64,000 nt of DNA from NCBI GenBank assembly GCA_037954235.1, contig JBBMOA010000006.1, positions 26,567,041 through 26,631,040 of the forward strand, written 5' to 3'. The notes under the pieces are model-generated. The model did not search any database and had not been told where the DNA came from. It saw only the letters and a list, made by a program, of their open reading frames with translations. Positions 36,305 to 48,644 of this stretch are shown in pieces; the stretch's first letter is position 1, and each line of letters begins with the position of its first letter. Both the position numbers and the translations under genes were made by a program. This DNA is from Aulostomus chinensis. Taxonomy: Eukaryota > Chordata > Actinopteri > Syngnathiformes > Aulostomidae.

Positions 36305-37580
36305 GAGAGGCACAGAGAAAGAGAGAGAGAAGGAATCACACATAAACTTTCTAAATCAGCCAAAAAAAAGCCTCCATTTCAACATTTTATCCGCTCTCTG
36401 AATATTTGGAATTGGCGTGATTTGCTCGTGGCACAGCTCTGTCATTAATGCAGCCTTGGCTGGTGATACAGAGCACGCCCCAAGACCTGAAATCTGTGCT
36501 GCTCTAACACCAACTTTCAGCTGGAGTGATTTATATGCAAGATGAAAGCCTTAAGCAAGAGTGCACACATATTTTCTGCCCTCTTTTAAATGGAATCGAG
36601 GCCCCATTTAGAAGAGAGTGCTTATTACATTACAAGCACTTCGCTGATTCAGATACTCTTCTTAGTTTTATGTGCCAGTGTGGTCTAAATTATATAAATT
36701 AAACGGGATAATGCCGCATTTTTTTTTGTTTTATACTGACTACTAATGTCTATTCATGCTTTCACCCAAAATATGGATGCACTCATGTTGAAATTCACAA
36801 AGCGACAGAATAAAATGTATTGAAACAATACGATAGCATGAATAATGTAAGAGAACACAGGAAACATGAGGAAAATTCAATTCTCTTACTGACTTCTACA
36901 TTGAGACATAGCTGCATTTTTTTATTCAATTTAAGGAAAAACACATTTGTATGTATGGCGCATTTCATAGCAAAGTGTTCTACCCTGAAACACAGCGATA
37001 GAGGCAAGCAATCAGAATAAAACTTTCATAGACACACAGAAGTCATTTAACTGTATTCAAAGCAATGAATAATTTCTGTTATCAATTATTGTGGGTCGAT
37101 TCTGACTAAAGTGTGGAGCAATGAATTAAAACAGTAGTTTTATAACCTTTGATGAAGTTATAAGAACTAAAGTTCAGCAACAACGCCACGCCACTTTCTC
37201 GCGATCCAGTCATTCAACCACCTGTTCCTTCCTTAAACTGGAAAAACCCACTAACGCTCACGAATATAAAGGACAGGCACTCAATCCTGGGCAAAATGAC
37301 CCAGCAGTAGACGTGGGTACCGGCTCTGGCTCTTCAACAAACTGATGTAAACATAAAAATCCTGGTCAGTGCGATAATTTACATGCTGCTTTTGTTCATC
37401 CTGGCCACAAATGACATCCCTCTGCATTCAAGTCAGTTTGAAAGACAGACTGTTGCAAAAAGCTATCAATTTATAACCACCAGACCCTCAAGCTGCTCCC
37501 TAATATGCTGTTTGGTGACAAAAGCAGAGAGGCCACACCCTCTTTTACCTTTTTTTACCTGACTTTATTAGAAATAACAG
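36305..37580. other. Noncoding sequence, no gene seen
   Basis: AT-rich unique sequence; short frames at 36795-37020 on both strands are chance. Confidence 0.5.
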
Positions 37581-37584
37581 GAAT

Positions 37585-37731
37585 ATGTGTGTGTTTGTGT
37601 GTGTGTGCCCACGTGTGTGTGTGCCCACGTGTGTATGTCTGTGTGTGTGTGTGTGTGTGCCCACGCGTGTGTGTGCCCACGTGTGTATGTGTGTGTGCCC
37701 ACGTGTGTATGCGTGTGTGCCCATGTGTGTA

Positions 37732-37790
<59 letters not shown>
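37585..37790. repeat. GT-rich minisatellite with repeated CACGTG E-boxes
   Basis: Units of roughly 16-24 bases built on GTGTGCCCACGTGTGTATGT recur through 37720, then a pure (GT)n follows. Exact CACGTG occurs at 37610, 37626, 37678 and 37700, with variants CACGCG and CATGTG in two further units. The reading frames of Val-Cys-Pro type are artefacts. Confidence 0.95.
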
Positions 37791-37791
<1 letters not shown>

Positions 37792-37989
37792 GGCATGTGT
37801 GGTGAGAACAGGGTATTAGTCAAATATTTGCTAAACCTTTTCCCGAATCACAAGTCCAACGTCCAAGTCCCTTGAAGACACCAGCATGAAAAGAAAGCAG
37901 TGAATCTTCAGCTGTGAACCAAACTTCTTTTTTGTTGAGGATATTTAAAGCATCACAACAGGATTTAAACCAAAAGTGATTTGATCCGC

Positions 37990-38200
37990 GTATGACAAAA
38001 TATCAACGTCAAAAGACTGAATTTTGTGTTGTGTAGTTACTATTTTGATCTGAGAAACAACGGAGCATCTACCGGGGCTGTCCTCAGTATTCTGTCAAAA
38101 TGACGTTGACATTAGACGCACTGTCGTTGAACTTTTCATCACCCGCCGTCACAACCTGCATTCAACCAAATATCAACATCCTAACAACCCTGGTGGCCGG
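37990..38200. mobile_element. Possible MITE-like remnant (fish family)
   Basis: AAATATCAACGTCAAAAGAC, AAAATGACGTTGACATTAGA and TTCAACCAAATATCAACATC are typical phrases of a teleost non-autonomous element. Related words occur at 840-985. Termini are not visible. The 107-codon frame at 38100-38423 crosses its edge and is not a gene candidate. Confidence 0.4.
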
Positions 38201-38204
38201 CCGG

Positions 38205-39875
38205 CGGCCTCCTGGGAAGCTTCCCGGCACCGTCGCCAATCACCCTTCAATTTTTCAAAAGGTCATGTTTTCCTTTCCGGAAAAGATCGGCCTCCGTTTG
38301 TTCACTGCTTTAATAGGAAGGTTAGTTGAAAACAATCGTCTAATTCACCGGCTGAACTTTGCACACTACTTCAGAGGACTTCATAAAAGATTCATGAACA
38401 ACAATGCTCAGACTGCAAAATGAGCTGTGTTTGTGTGTGCATGGTCGTGGTGGTGGCAGCGGTGGTGGCAGCGGCGGCGGTGGGGGGTCCCTATCTGGTA
38501 GTTCTCCATACAAATTGTCAAGGGGAAAGGCTACATTGTGAACTTGTTTTCTCCAATTATTGCGATCGTAAAAGTCAAACATGTAAGTGGTAAAGTCAAT
38601 ATAAATTTGGCTGGTTGGCTGGTGAACCAATCGCCCTTTCTTGCTCTCAGTACAGCTGTAGTTGGCAGAGCGCTCATAACCTTTGTCTCCTCAACATTTC
38701 TTGCCTCGTCTGTTTAACTTCCACATTGCCAGTTTATCCCGGCTGAAATCCAAAGGTGCCATAAAATAAACTGAGCTGCAGTTACTGAGACAATAAAAGG
38801 CTTTTTCTTGCCCATCACTGTGAAGCTCCAGGGACCTCTACAGATCTGTAAATACATAAATACACCTTGTTGAAAGGTGTGATGCAGTTATTATATAGGT
38901 TTGCTCATAAAACAAACTGAATAATCTAGAAAGCATAAGAATATTTAAAATAGTAACCTCCTCACGACCTGTTAAGCAGTTCTGGACTAAAATAGCATTT
39001 AGGGCTTTAATGGATGTGTGTCATTCAAAGAATGGATGTCTATCTTTATTTATAATTGCCGATAAAGAACCTGCCACATTCATAAATTATGTGTGTAATA
39101 AGTGGTTTGTAGTTATCTGGTGCACAGGTTTTTCCTCGTTCAAATTGCAGTGAAGATGTTCACCCTGGATAAATTGAGGCATGTCATTGTATTTATCTGA
39201 AATTGAAAGCCAAATATGCATGAATGGCCAGAATGTTATCATTTGTCCTGAGAAAAATGCCACCGATATCTAAAATGTTGCTTCTCAATCAGAGGACCTT
39301 TACATCCTTCATGGATTTAAAGATATGTAAATTGGATTTGGACATTTTAAGCATTTAAATCTTTTAAATCTAGTTTTACTGTGAGAAATTACGGTTCACT
39401 ATACACAAATGCAGATTTTAATGTCACTCTCACTAAAAATATGTTTTTGACAAGGAGAAATGCTACTCTGGATATCTAACTAATGAAAAATGTGTTTCAT
39501 CTTCCATTTTTTTGATTACTTCTCAAATGGGTGATCTCAGTATATTTTTTAATTGTTCACTTGTGGGCTGTTGCTTCGGAATTGGATTTTTGACAAAAAA
39601 TAACAATGGAATTATTGATAAAGTTGCCTTTTCTTATGAAACAAAGCACTACAGAGTGTCAACACGGATGAATCAACTGATATAAATGCATTTGTTTCTA
39701 TCTATAATTGCATTTTGTATTCGTCATAATATTAACTATGAATAATCAGTAATGACATTTTTATTTGGAACAATGTATTTGGATATTTTCAAAATATAGT
39801 GGTTATCTGCAATGTGTTGTTTTTTTCATTTTGGGTATCTGCAAATTAAAAGAAGAAGAAAAATTGTTTTTGACC
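38205..39875. other. Noncoding sequence, no gene seen
   Basis: A GGTGGTGGCAGC triplet-like patch lies at 38444-38486. From 38900 on the sequence is very AT-rich with no frames. Confidence 0.5.
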
Positions 39876-39879
39876 TGGA

Positions 39880-40070
39880 AGAACTGAATTAAAGCTAACA
39901 TTTTGCTCAGCTAGGCCAGCGTAATTATTGCAATATCATCATTTGCATATTAATTTCGGAGGCAGCCGCCGCCACTTAAAATGGTTAATGTCGGCGAAAA
40001 CCAGCTCTAACACATTAAAATCATTCAAAATCTTCATCAGTTTCCTTTAACATGCAAAGACCAAAGAAAA
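39880..40070. promoter_or_regulatory. Candidate enhancer-like block with octamer motif
   Basis: ATTTGCATATTAATTTCGG (near 39941) contains the perfect POU octamer ATTTGCAT abutting TAAT. Nearby are GCGTAATTATTGCAATAT and AAAATGGTTAATGTC, and GGAGGCAGCCGCCGCCACTT supplies a local GC patch. No coding frame. Binding and conservation are inference. Confidence 0.35.
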
Positions 40071-40235
40071 TAAACTTAAAGAAACTCCTTCTCCTTGAAG
40101 AGCACTGGTGTCCACACTTGAACAGGTGAATATTGTTCCTCTTGCATTGCTTAAAGAGGTGCAGACACTTGATCATTCTAGGCAGTTAAAAAAGTAATCA
40201 TCCATGTTACTGATGAGATTAGATACATTTATCAG

Positions 40236-40565
40236 CTCTGCAAATACCGCTGCTCACCCTCAAGGAACGGAAGGGGCCGCTCGCGGAGAGGAGCAGGGCG
40301 CAGGCAAAGACGAGGAGGAGTCAAGGCGAGGAATCACTTCAGCAGACACTGCTGGGCAACAGGCCGAAGGAGAGACGCTTGGATGTGTGCTGCGAGGTGG
40401 CCACAGATGGACCAAACCGAGAGGCCTTGGACTACAAGTAGTGCATGAAGAGGTTTTACAGAATGAAAAAGTGGAGGCTGAACTGCTCTGCCTGTGGCTG
40501 CTGCTTCATAAACACAAACCTAAATACGATTTAAAAATTATCCTGTGTGCTTTTCTTAAAATAAA
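40236..40565 (+). CDS. Candidate terminal exon or transcribed fragment, unrecognised
   Basis: A GC-rich, purine-rich stretch in AT-rich surroundings. ATTTATCAG precedes it as a weak acceptor. One frame runs LCKYRCSPSRNGRGRSRRG and on to a TGA; a second is open from 40253 to a TAG at 40439 and includes KERRLDVCCEVATDGPN; a third is the 139-codon frame 40204-40623. AATAAA follows at 40560-40565. Three overlapping open frames make the coding claim weak, but the composition and the AATAAA suggest a terminal exon, a processed fragment or a noncoding RNA. I recognise no family. Confidence 0.22.
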
Positions 40566-40574
40566 ACAACCAAC

Positions 40575-41250
40575 AAAAACAAAGAGATGGCTTCTATTTT
40601 TGGCACTTTTGGTGTTGTTATAAACCTTCTGATTGATCAAAAGTATCTGAAATATTGGCCAACAAACCAGAATTTGAAATGTTATAAACATGCTCAATCA
40701 AAAATGTCAAAAAACATTTTGATAAGTCACTTTCCTGAAAGATCACCATTTCTGTGTTTGCTGCCAGGAAAAACCTTGCATGAGCATGCTAATATTTGCT
40801 AATTAGCAGAAGCCTAAACAAAATTTTAAATCCAAGTGTAATTGCTGTGCAAATATAGTCACTGACCAATAGCCGGTCTGAGTGGATGCTGGCACTGGAG
40901 ACAAAGTCAGGGGGTCAAATGAGGAACTGCAGCAGTACAGCTACAGTTCTGAATGCTATCAGAGCAGGGACGTCGCCGATATCTGCAACGATCTCATCTC
41001 CTCTAAAAGCACCTCCTCTCCTAAAATCTCCACAAACTCTTAACATCCTAACTTGCCCCACTGTGCACTTCTTTACCTTATCTCCTTACACGTTATCTTA
41101 TCAAATAGATTTAGTGCTCAGGGCTTACTCCAGGGTCTCAAACAGCACTGACGTTCCTCACTTATAAGCTGCTCCAGATAGAAGTGTCAGATGAATGAAT
41201 AAATGTAAATATAGTTCAGAAAATACAGCTGACTAATCTAACTGCTTAAG
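40575..41250. other. Noncoding sequence, no gene seen
   Basis: Short chance frame at 40886-41167; nothing else. Confidence 0.5.
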
Positions 41251-41252
41251 AT

Positions 41253-41619
41253 CAGGGCTGCCCAAAGAGGGGCCCGGGGGCCAAATTTGGCCCACCGTGA
41301 GGTTTAGTGTGGCATATGATATGAAAAAGACAAGGAAAAAGAAAAATAAGAAAAGAAAACAAAAAAGATTATGTACATGTTACATTTTTGTGAGATAAAA
41401 TACTATTTAAATATGTTGGATGCCTGATAATTGATTATTTTTCTCATCATTTGATCAGGCCCCACCTTGTCGATGATGTCATTTTGTAGTGAGTGAGGCA
41501 ACAGGGACAGAGACTCACAGACAAAAGGCATTTTAGCAACAGGGTTTCTCTTTAATTTGAGCCTGTATCCAACCATTTAGCTTCGGCCCTCCAAGGGAAA
41601 AAAAATGTGGCCACCCCTG
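41253..41619. mobile_element. hAT-like non-autonomous element
   Basis: The left end CAGGGCTGCCCAAAGAGG and the right end CATTTTTTTTCCCTTGGAGG preceded by CAGGGGTGGCCA (read inward on the minus strand) form imperfect terminal inverted repeats. CAGGGGTGGCCA is a typical hAT end. Length 367 bases, no transposase frame, AT-rich centre. The 8 bases flanking each side match only weakly, so the target duplication is decayed or my boundary is off by a little. Confidence 0.65.
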
Positions 41620-41624
41620 AATTA

Positions 41625-42171
41625 GCTGAAGTCGTTGTATCTAAAATTCAGCCGCAGTTGACATATTTGCAGTGGTTTCTTTTTTTTTTTTTTTATAGAG
41701 AAATGGCTTTGTGGTGACCACAAGGTCATATTTTCAATTCCAGCGCCATCATAATGTCTTTCAATTAGCTGACCAGTTAGTGTCTGTTCCTGCGGTGTTT
41801 CTGTGAAAGATATCTTGAAAGATACTTTGTATCAAACTCAAGGCCGTCAGACTGGCTATTAAAAGATCCAGCCTGCTGTGTGATTTAGATTTGTAATAAT
41901 TATTTGCCCTTTAAATGCCGCCCAAAGCTTGCTGCACTACAGTCCCCAGCAACACGATGAACTCCCTCAGTCGGGAGTACAAACCGAACGAGTGTCCTAA
42001 GTGATGTGAACTGATAGAATTCCAGCGTTACAGCACTGAGGGCCGATTTCACCAGACCAGCTTAGATTGCCCGTCTGATCTCAGACACCAGCCAGTCAGA
42101 CGCTCTACAAGTGCAGCACTACCACGTGTACACAACTCACAACGGCTAATAAAGCTGAACAAAACATCAAA

Positions 42172-42234
<63 letters not shown>

Positions 42235-44215
42235 TTTATTGAAGTCATAGACCCCAAAGCTTCCCATCCTAACCCCTAAAGACCTTCACCCTACATGTCT
42301 GAACCTTGCCTCAACTGCTGACCCAAACTTCAGCTCAGAATTTGCTACTTCAGTATCCACACCAATCTTGAACCACTTTGAGAAAGTGGATCGAAACAGA
42401 ACGGATCAGGACTGAGTTCTAAGTACTCTTCTGCCCTCTCAAAAATAAAGTGGCTTCTGATTGTTTCTTGTAATTGATGATGCTAATAGACGCCGTTGCT
42501 GGCAAAACAGAGTGGTAGAAAATGCCGTCTCTTGATGCAACCAACAGTAACGTTAGACTCAACAGCTGTAAGCACAGGTACTGCAGAAACAGACTCAATT
42601 AAACCAGAACAGAGGGATGCACTAAGTTTTTCAGTTGAAAGATGTTTTTCTTGTTCTTTTGACTGAAATTGGCATGTGATGGTGTTATATTGCTCTGATC
42701 GGATGAAAGAGCCTGTCTGTCAAGCACTCTGCCCTCTCATAGTGGTTTGAGACAGGAGGGAGTCCAGATGTAGCTGCAGAGAGTCACATCCCAGATACTG
42801 ATTCACAAAATGGCGACACGGGTTTTTCCCAACATGCTGTCCCCAATTATCTGAAGTCTGGTTTGTTTCCACAAAAGTGGCTTTGTCATGCTGACAAGGA
42901 CACACACAGTAGTGCTCCTGATCAATTATCCAAACTATTGATAGCTGTTAGACATTTTATTATCATTTTTCTTCATTATGCCCCATTCAAAGAATGAGTT
43001 TGACTGCCCTGCACAAGGGGGTTTGAACAAAGCGTTAAAACAAAGTCAAATGCCTGAATATCGTCTCTCTCCATGAGTGGGATGATCTCTTAATGCAGTT
43101 GAGGATCATTGAATCAGGATAAATATTGTTTTCATGCATTTGCATTGCGTTTTAAACATGTTTCAGTCCCACTGATCACAGTCTTCCTGCATGTCCTCAT
43201 GAGTGCAACTAAGTGTAAATATCTGCATTCCTGATGCAGCAAAGTAGAGGATCAGTATCATGTCTTAACATGGAATAAAAGAATAAAAGCCTTTTTGGCC
43301 AAGTGAGCAGAGCGTACATTCAGGTTTAATCAGGGATAAAGGGGACATGTTGGCTGTTATGGTTGGAGCTCTTAGTGAGGTGACTCATTGGTTAGCATAG
43401 CTTGGACGGCTGCCAGTGGAGCTGCTTAGCGCTGAATGCTGCATACAGTCAATTTAGCCCGAGGCATAACCATCTTTTCGCAACTTTAATGGCTGAGGAA
43501 GTCCTTTTCTGTCTAGGTGTGCACTACACAACCATATGAATTCAAATCTCTTGATTACAATAGCTATCTAAGAATAGCTTTGTTTCCTCCTGACAACAGT
43601 AAGTCATTATTTGGGCTTCTGGCCAAGATAATAAAGCCAGCATCTGGCTTCAGCCTCATCTCGCCTTCCCGTTATGTTAACTAAAGTCAAAACTATTTAT
43701 CCAGAAGTGGGTTTAAAGAGATGCACATGAGCGTTCTATGCAAAGGGTGTGGAGAAATCTATTTTAGAATATATATTAAACTGATTATTACACCCCTTTT
43801 AAATCTATGATCCACTTCTTTCTGTTTCCCTCCACTATTCCTCTTCTCCGTCTTCCTGTCAGCTGAAATGACTCATCACTGTATCATTAGAAACCTCCAG
43901 GGCCTCAAGTGTTAACAAATTATTCTCTCAATTAGACTGGGAAGTGTTTCTGGCTTGGAGTGGTAACAACTCATTGTATGAAAAAATATTCCTTATGTCT
44001 TCATTCATTTGAGAGCACATCGTTTTATTTGTGCAGTCATAACAAGGTGAGGGGTTAACACAGTTAAAAAATGTATAAAAATTAGGGAGGAAAAAAAAGC
44101 AGCATCCTATAAATGATCATAGGCCTGATGTGGAGAATAAAATCACCGGAGAAGAGGATGTCACGTGTTCTAGTTGACCTTCAGGAAAACACAAGCACCT
44201 GCAATCCCTCACTAC
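41625..44215. other. Noncoding sequence with one CA tract
   Basis: (CA)n at 42174-42234 with a CAAAC interruption, and a T run near 41680. 43300-44100 is repeat-free and partly enhancer-like, but nothing specific can be claimed. No gene seen. Confidence 0.5.
42174..42234. repeat. (CA)n microsatellite
   Basis: About 30 CA units with a single CAAACA interruption near the right end. Confidence 0.97.
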
Positions 44216-44220
44216 TGGTT

Positions 44221-44654
44221 CTAGTGGCAGTTTTGCTGTTTGGAGTATAAACACAACCAATTTATGTTGATATTCTCCTCAGTTTCTAAATCCTGATGAT
44301 TATCTGGCTTTTCTGTGTCGCTAAATTCCACCAATTTTATTCTGCAGATGCACAAACCCTCAAACAAGACCGGCTCTCTTCCAGAAGACTCCAAGGAATC
44401 AGAGGGATTTTCTGACTTCCCATCACCAGAGTAACCATATACATCAAGGACCCCCTCAGATCCAGTTACTACCACCAGACTTTAGTGCTGCTGGCATCTT
44501 CGACCCTTTAAGCCCTAAACAACCAGCTCAAAACCTTCTTTCCCTGACTGCACACAATACAGAGTCATCATCAGAGGATCTCTGTGGTGGTGTGTGGACA
44601 TACGTGCTGGAAAACCAAAAACTGACACTTTTAGTATTTGGAAGCCAAAAATAA
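44221..44654. other. Stretch open on both strands, unrecognised
   Basis: On plus, 44325-44654 is open for 109 codons without a methionine start and ends at TAA; TTTTATTCTGCAG at 44335-44347 could be an acceptor. On minus, 44221-44475 is open for 84 codons and acidic (SENPSDSLESSGREP). Neither resembles a family I know. It could be a decayed transposon frame or chance. Confidence 0.25.
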
Positions 44655-44659
44655 ACAGA

Positions 44660-44924
44660 GCTACTACAGTTACCTGGTGGAGTGTAATCGAACCCTGCAG
44701 AGGGATGCACTCTTACCCCAGAGTGAATCAACCTCACGCCATCACTTCTGTCACAACTCACCTCAAGGAAGCAGGAAATCATACACACTAGCTGCTACCA
44801 ACTTACAGTGAATTGGAAATCAATAAACAAACTGGAATAAACACAGCAGGGAGCTCACGAGCCATCAACACCAACAATAAATGCAAAACAAGAGTTGCTG
44901 CACGGTGTTTTACACACCAGTGAG

Positions 44925-44975
<51 letters not shown>

Positions 44976-46389
44976 GACAAATAGAGCACAGGTCGGGATT
45001 TGCTTTTGCACTCTGTCGAAAATGAATCATGAAAACTGAAAACTATGGAAATTATTTTTTGCGTTTGCGTGTGTGTGTGTGTACACAAAGGGTAGAATAG
45101 AAGCATAGTCTGAGTGGATGATTGACACTTTAATGGCCCTTGAGAGTTCCCAAAGGCTTTTTTTTGGCAGTTCTAAATACTTGTGATTTTGTTTTTATGT
45201 AAAAAAATAAGACTGGGGGGGTGGGGGGTTATCAATTTGAGATATTAAGTAACATTGTGTTGTCCTCACTTGTAATGTCACTGTCGTGATCTCGAACTCT
45301 CGAAGAGGAACTTTTGTTATCAAAATCTATCTGAGAATAAAAGCTAAACTTTGACCCACTTTACCTCTGGTAAAAAATATGTGTTTTGCACGACAGGATT
45401 TCAATCAAAGTGTTTTTGACCACATACATAAATGCTCAGGGGGGAAATGCACTCATGACGGCTTGTGATTGGATTGGCAAAATCAGCTCTGAAGGTTCTC
45501 GGGATACATTTGGCCCACACTGGACAAAAGTTGAAGTGCATCTTTAATCAACTACTTTGAATTACAGCTGATTACAAGTGTGCGGATATGAAATATAACA
45601 GCAGAAGTTTGATGACACCTGTAAAGTTCTCGGTCACTAGCGTGGGAGGAGGAACCTAGCTCCTCTGAATATAGCGCAGTGTTTGCATGTAGAGGGGAGA
45701 AAGTATGTTGTCGTCCAACAATCATGTGTCAGCGCAGCAGCAGGAGACACATAGCAGTACCAGTACCAGGACCGTACCAGTTGTAAATGTAATCAGGTTG
45801 TGGGTAAGAGATACTTTAAAAGTAAGGTGTAAATTGCCTGTTCCTCTTGCTACAAGACAGGACGTGAATACACAACATCACATTATCTTTGCCTTCCCTC
45901 TGCTTGTTGTGATCTAAAATTGCACCATGATATTGTTGGATGAGTAACAATCTCCATTCAAAGGTAGAAGCTTTCAGGAGTTCAGCCCACCTGTCCTTGA
46001 CCACCAGGGATTGACTCATTCTAATTCCCGTGACTGGTTTGGATGCATACACCTTTCCCTCAGAAACAAGAACAGAGAAGATGAGTTGGAGAAAAATGAT
46101 TTTCGCAGAGGTTAAGTCATCAGCTCATCAGGGGCATAGAATCCATCTCCAGACTCTGTCAGGAACCTCAGGGCAAACACTTCCACACAGTCTCCATTAA
46201 CAGGCTTAAACCCTGGTACTTTCATGTCTAGTGAGCGTCATTGTGAACTAACAAATTAGCTCCTCTACTTCAGATTTGATTTACTGCTCGAGCTCGTCTC
46301 TGTTGTTGATCAGGTCTCTTCAGTCCAACTTCACTGGAGCTAAATGCCAATCAATCATTCTTGAGTCACATCTTGTATTTTCACTCTCC

Positions 46390-46438
<49 letters not shown>

Positions 46439-48165
46439 CCATTGTACCTGTATTATTAAGTGTGAGTGGGACTAAAACTCGGCATGCTGGTGTTTTCTTC
46501 AAAAACAAGCTGAACCATTAAAAAAAAAATGTAGCTAAGACGAATAATTGTTTGGCCAGCATGAAACACTATAACAATTTTCTGAGTGGTCTATTAGAAA
46601 TAATAATTTCGTATTTGAGTCACACACTCTTCAGCATGAAAGAGCTTTTGTTTTAACTTTCATAAGTTAGCATGTGGGCAAGCGTCTTCGGTTGAATGAA
46701 TGTGAGAAAACAAGTTGAATCGTTCCATTAACATTCAAACCAAATCAATATTCTGGTCAAATAAACTCAACATTTTATGTATAATATAATATAACATTAA
46801 TGGACACCACTTCATCTGCTTCATCGCCTCGTGCCTGTGACCAATAAACCCAGTAGTACAACACTTGGAGGTTAATTCATTCCACTCGGAAACTTCCGTC
46901 ATATCTGGCGTGTTTGCAAAGCTCCATCTTCTGGTTATTTATGCGCTGTTATTTGCCCCGAGTACATTCAAAAACAGGCAAACACGTTTACACGTAAATA
47001 TTAGGCTCTTGTTTCGTAGTTGAGGTGAAAAACTGTAAAATGAAAGTGTGTTAATCAACATTTCCAACCCCTCCCGGGAACGTAATCTGTATATAATATA
47101 ACATACAGAAACGGGATAACAAGACATGTATGTGGAACAGGATAATATGAAATTATTTTCTAGTTAAGTATTCAAAGTGGTAAGAAGTAGAGAGAGAATC
47201 CCTCAGGACACGGCTGTATTTTGTTTGGCAGCAAGAAGGATGCTGACAACACAGCCAGATAATTATTCAGTGTGCTGGAGGGAAGTCGCTCACCATAACC
47301 GCAACTACACTGACGCTGCAGAAGGCATTCTCTCACAACAGCACACCGTGAACTACAGGAGAAACACTGCAGAATCAATGTGAAGAACACAAAAGACCGT
47401 GTACCAACTAACATCTGAGATTACTTAAAACACAATATAATGTAAAGTTTTGTTCATCAACAAGGCTGCGAGCATGCTGGGAAGCTCCTCCCACCACCCA
47501 CCACTGAGGTTCTACTCCTTCTATTTGATCTCATGTCTCTGCAACTCATTCTGCTGTAGATGAAACTACTTATTTAGTGATTATCTTTTCTTTTATTAGT
47601 CTGCAACTTTACTTTAGGGTTAAATATCTTTACAGTTTGAAACCTGTTCAATTTTTTCCCAAATATTTAAACCAAGTTAAGACTTTTCTTTTCCTCCAAC
47701 CTCACAGGCTTTACCTTTTTTTTCTCCGTAAAACTTGTTCAGCCTGCTTATTGTTTGCTACACAGCCAATAACAAAAGTTATTAAGTGTCCTTTTCAATG
47801 CAATCTCATTTGCTACATTAATAATAAATTGACCACATAAACACATTTTCCTTGTTTTTCCAAGTAATTTGTCATAATACTGACTATAACTTATCATAAT
47901 TATTAGGCAAATTATTTGTCACAGTGTCATAATTCAAAATTTCTCACCATCATGCTATTTGTGTTGCTTTAAATACTGTAAGGAAAAAAAAGAACAATGC
48001 AAAATGATTTAAACTCCAGTTGCGGAGGCCTCTGTCAATGGCCTGTTGTCATTGACTTTCAATGTTACATAAAACTACTTCTCTGACAAATTCAGCGTTT
48101 TATAACAAAAGTCACAGGTCTTGGATGAAGCACTCTACTGACCCACTCCAGAGCACTCTACTGCA
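44660..48165. other. Noncoding sequence with CA/GT tracts
   Basis: (CA)n at 44928-44973 and (GT)n at 46393-46437, the latter starting with CACGTG at 46390. A short (TG)7 near 45070 is the inverse of the 44928 tract. Other frames are short and unrecognised. Confidence 0.5.
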
Positions 48166-48169
48166 GATG

Positions 48170-48640
48170 AATGAGAGTCACACGCGTGACACATCACATT
48201 GCGATTAATTGTAATTTCTGAGCTTTTAGCGCGAGTTTGCTAATGAAAACATTCACATAGGTGGCCCCTTCCCTTTGCACTGCTCTGAATGTAGGTCAAG
48301 CTGCAGCTAAATAGATGATTCCCAATTAGGCGATAGGCAGCTGCAGCACGCCAGCATGGCTCAGGCTGGCATGGGGGGGCCACAAGCTCACATTGGCATA
48401 TTAACAACATCCTCCGCCCGGGCTGCGCTGCTGCTCTCTGTCAGCTGGATAATTCACTCAGTGGTCAACGCTGCGGCGAGAGAGCACAGACAAGCCGCTA
48501 TTATCATCACCGTCTATTAGGCTACATGCCCATGCTTGCTGAATTGCATGCTAATGGCTGCAAAAACCCCTTTCCTGATCATTGCTTTGAATAGATACAT
48601 TGACAAATTATTTCAGCGTGAGTGGCACACGCACAATTAG
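48170..48640. promoter_or_regulatory. Candidate conserved regulatory block
   Basis: Mixed-composition, repeat-free sequence with GCGATTAATTGTAATTTC, GATTCCCAATTAGGCG, two GGCAGCTGCAG-like E-box words, CAGCTGGATAATTCAC and TTGCATGCTAATGGC (octamer-like). Dense homeodomain and E-box words plus no coding frame fit a developmental enhancer. Inferred only from motif texture. Confidence 0.35.
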
Positions 48641-48644
48641 CTGA

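Noticed and set aside
37585..37790. CRISPR-like regular repeats
   Set aside because: Units are GT-rich and variable in length with no unique spacers; this is a vertebrate minisatellite.
45704..45917. Start codon followed by a good donor word (TGG/GTAAGAG)
   Set aside because: No promoter features beyond chance words, no downstream exon in the window, and the peptide is unrecognised.
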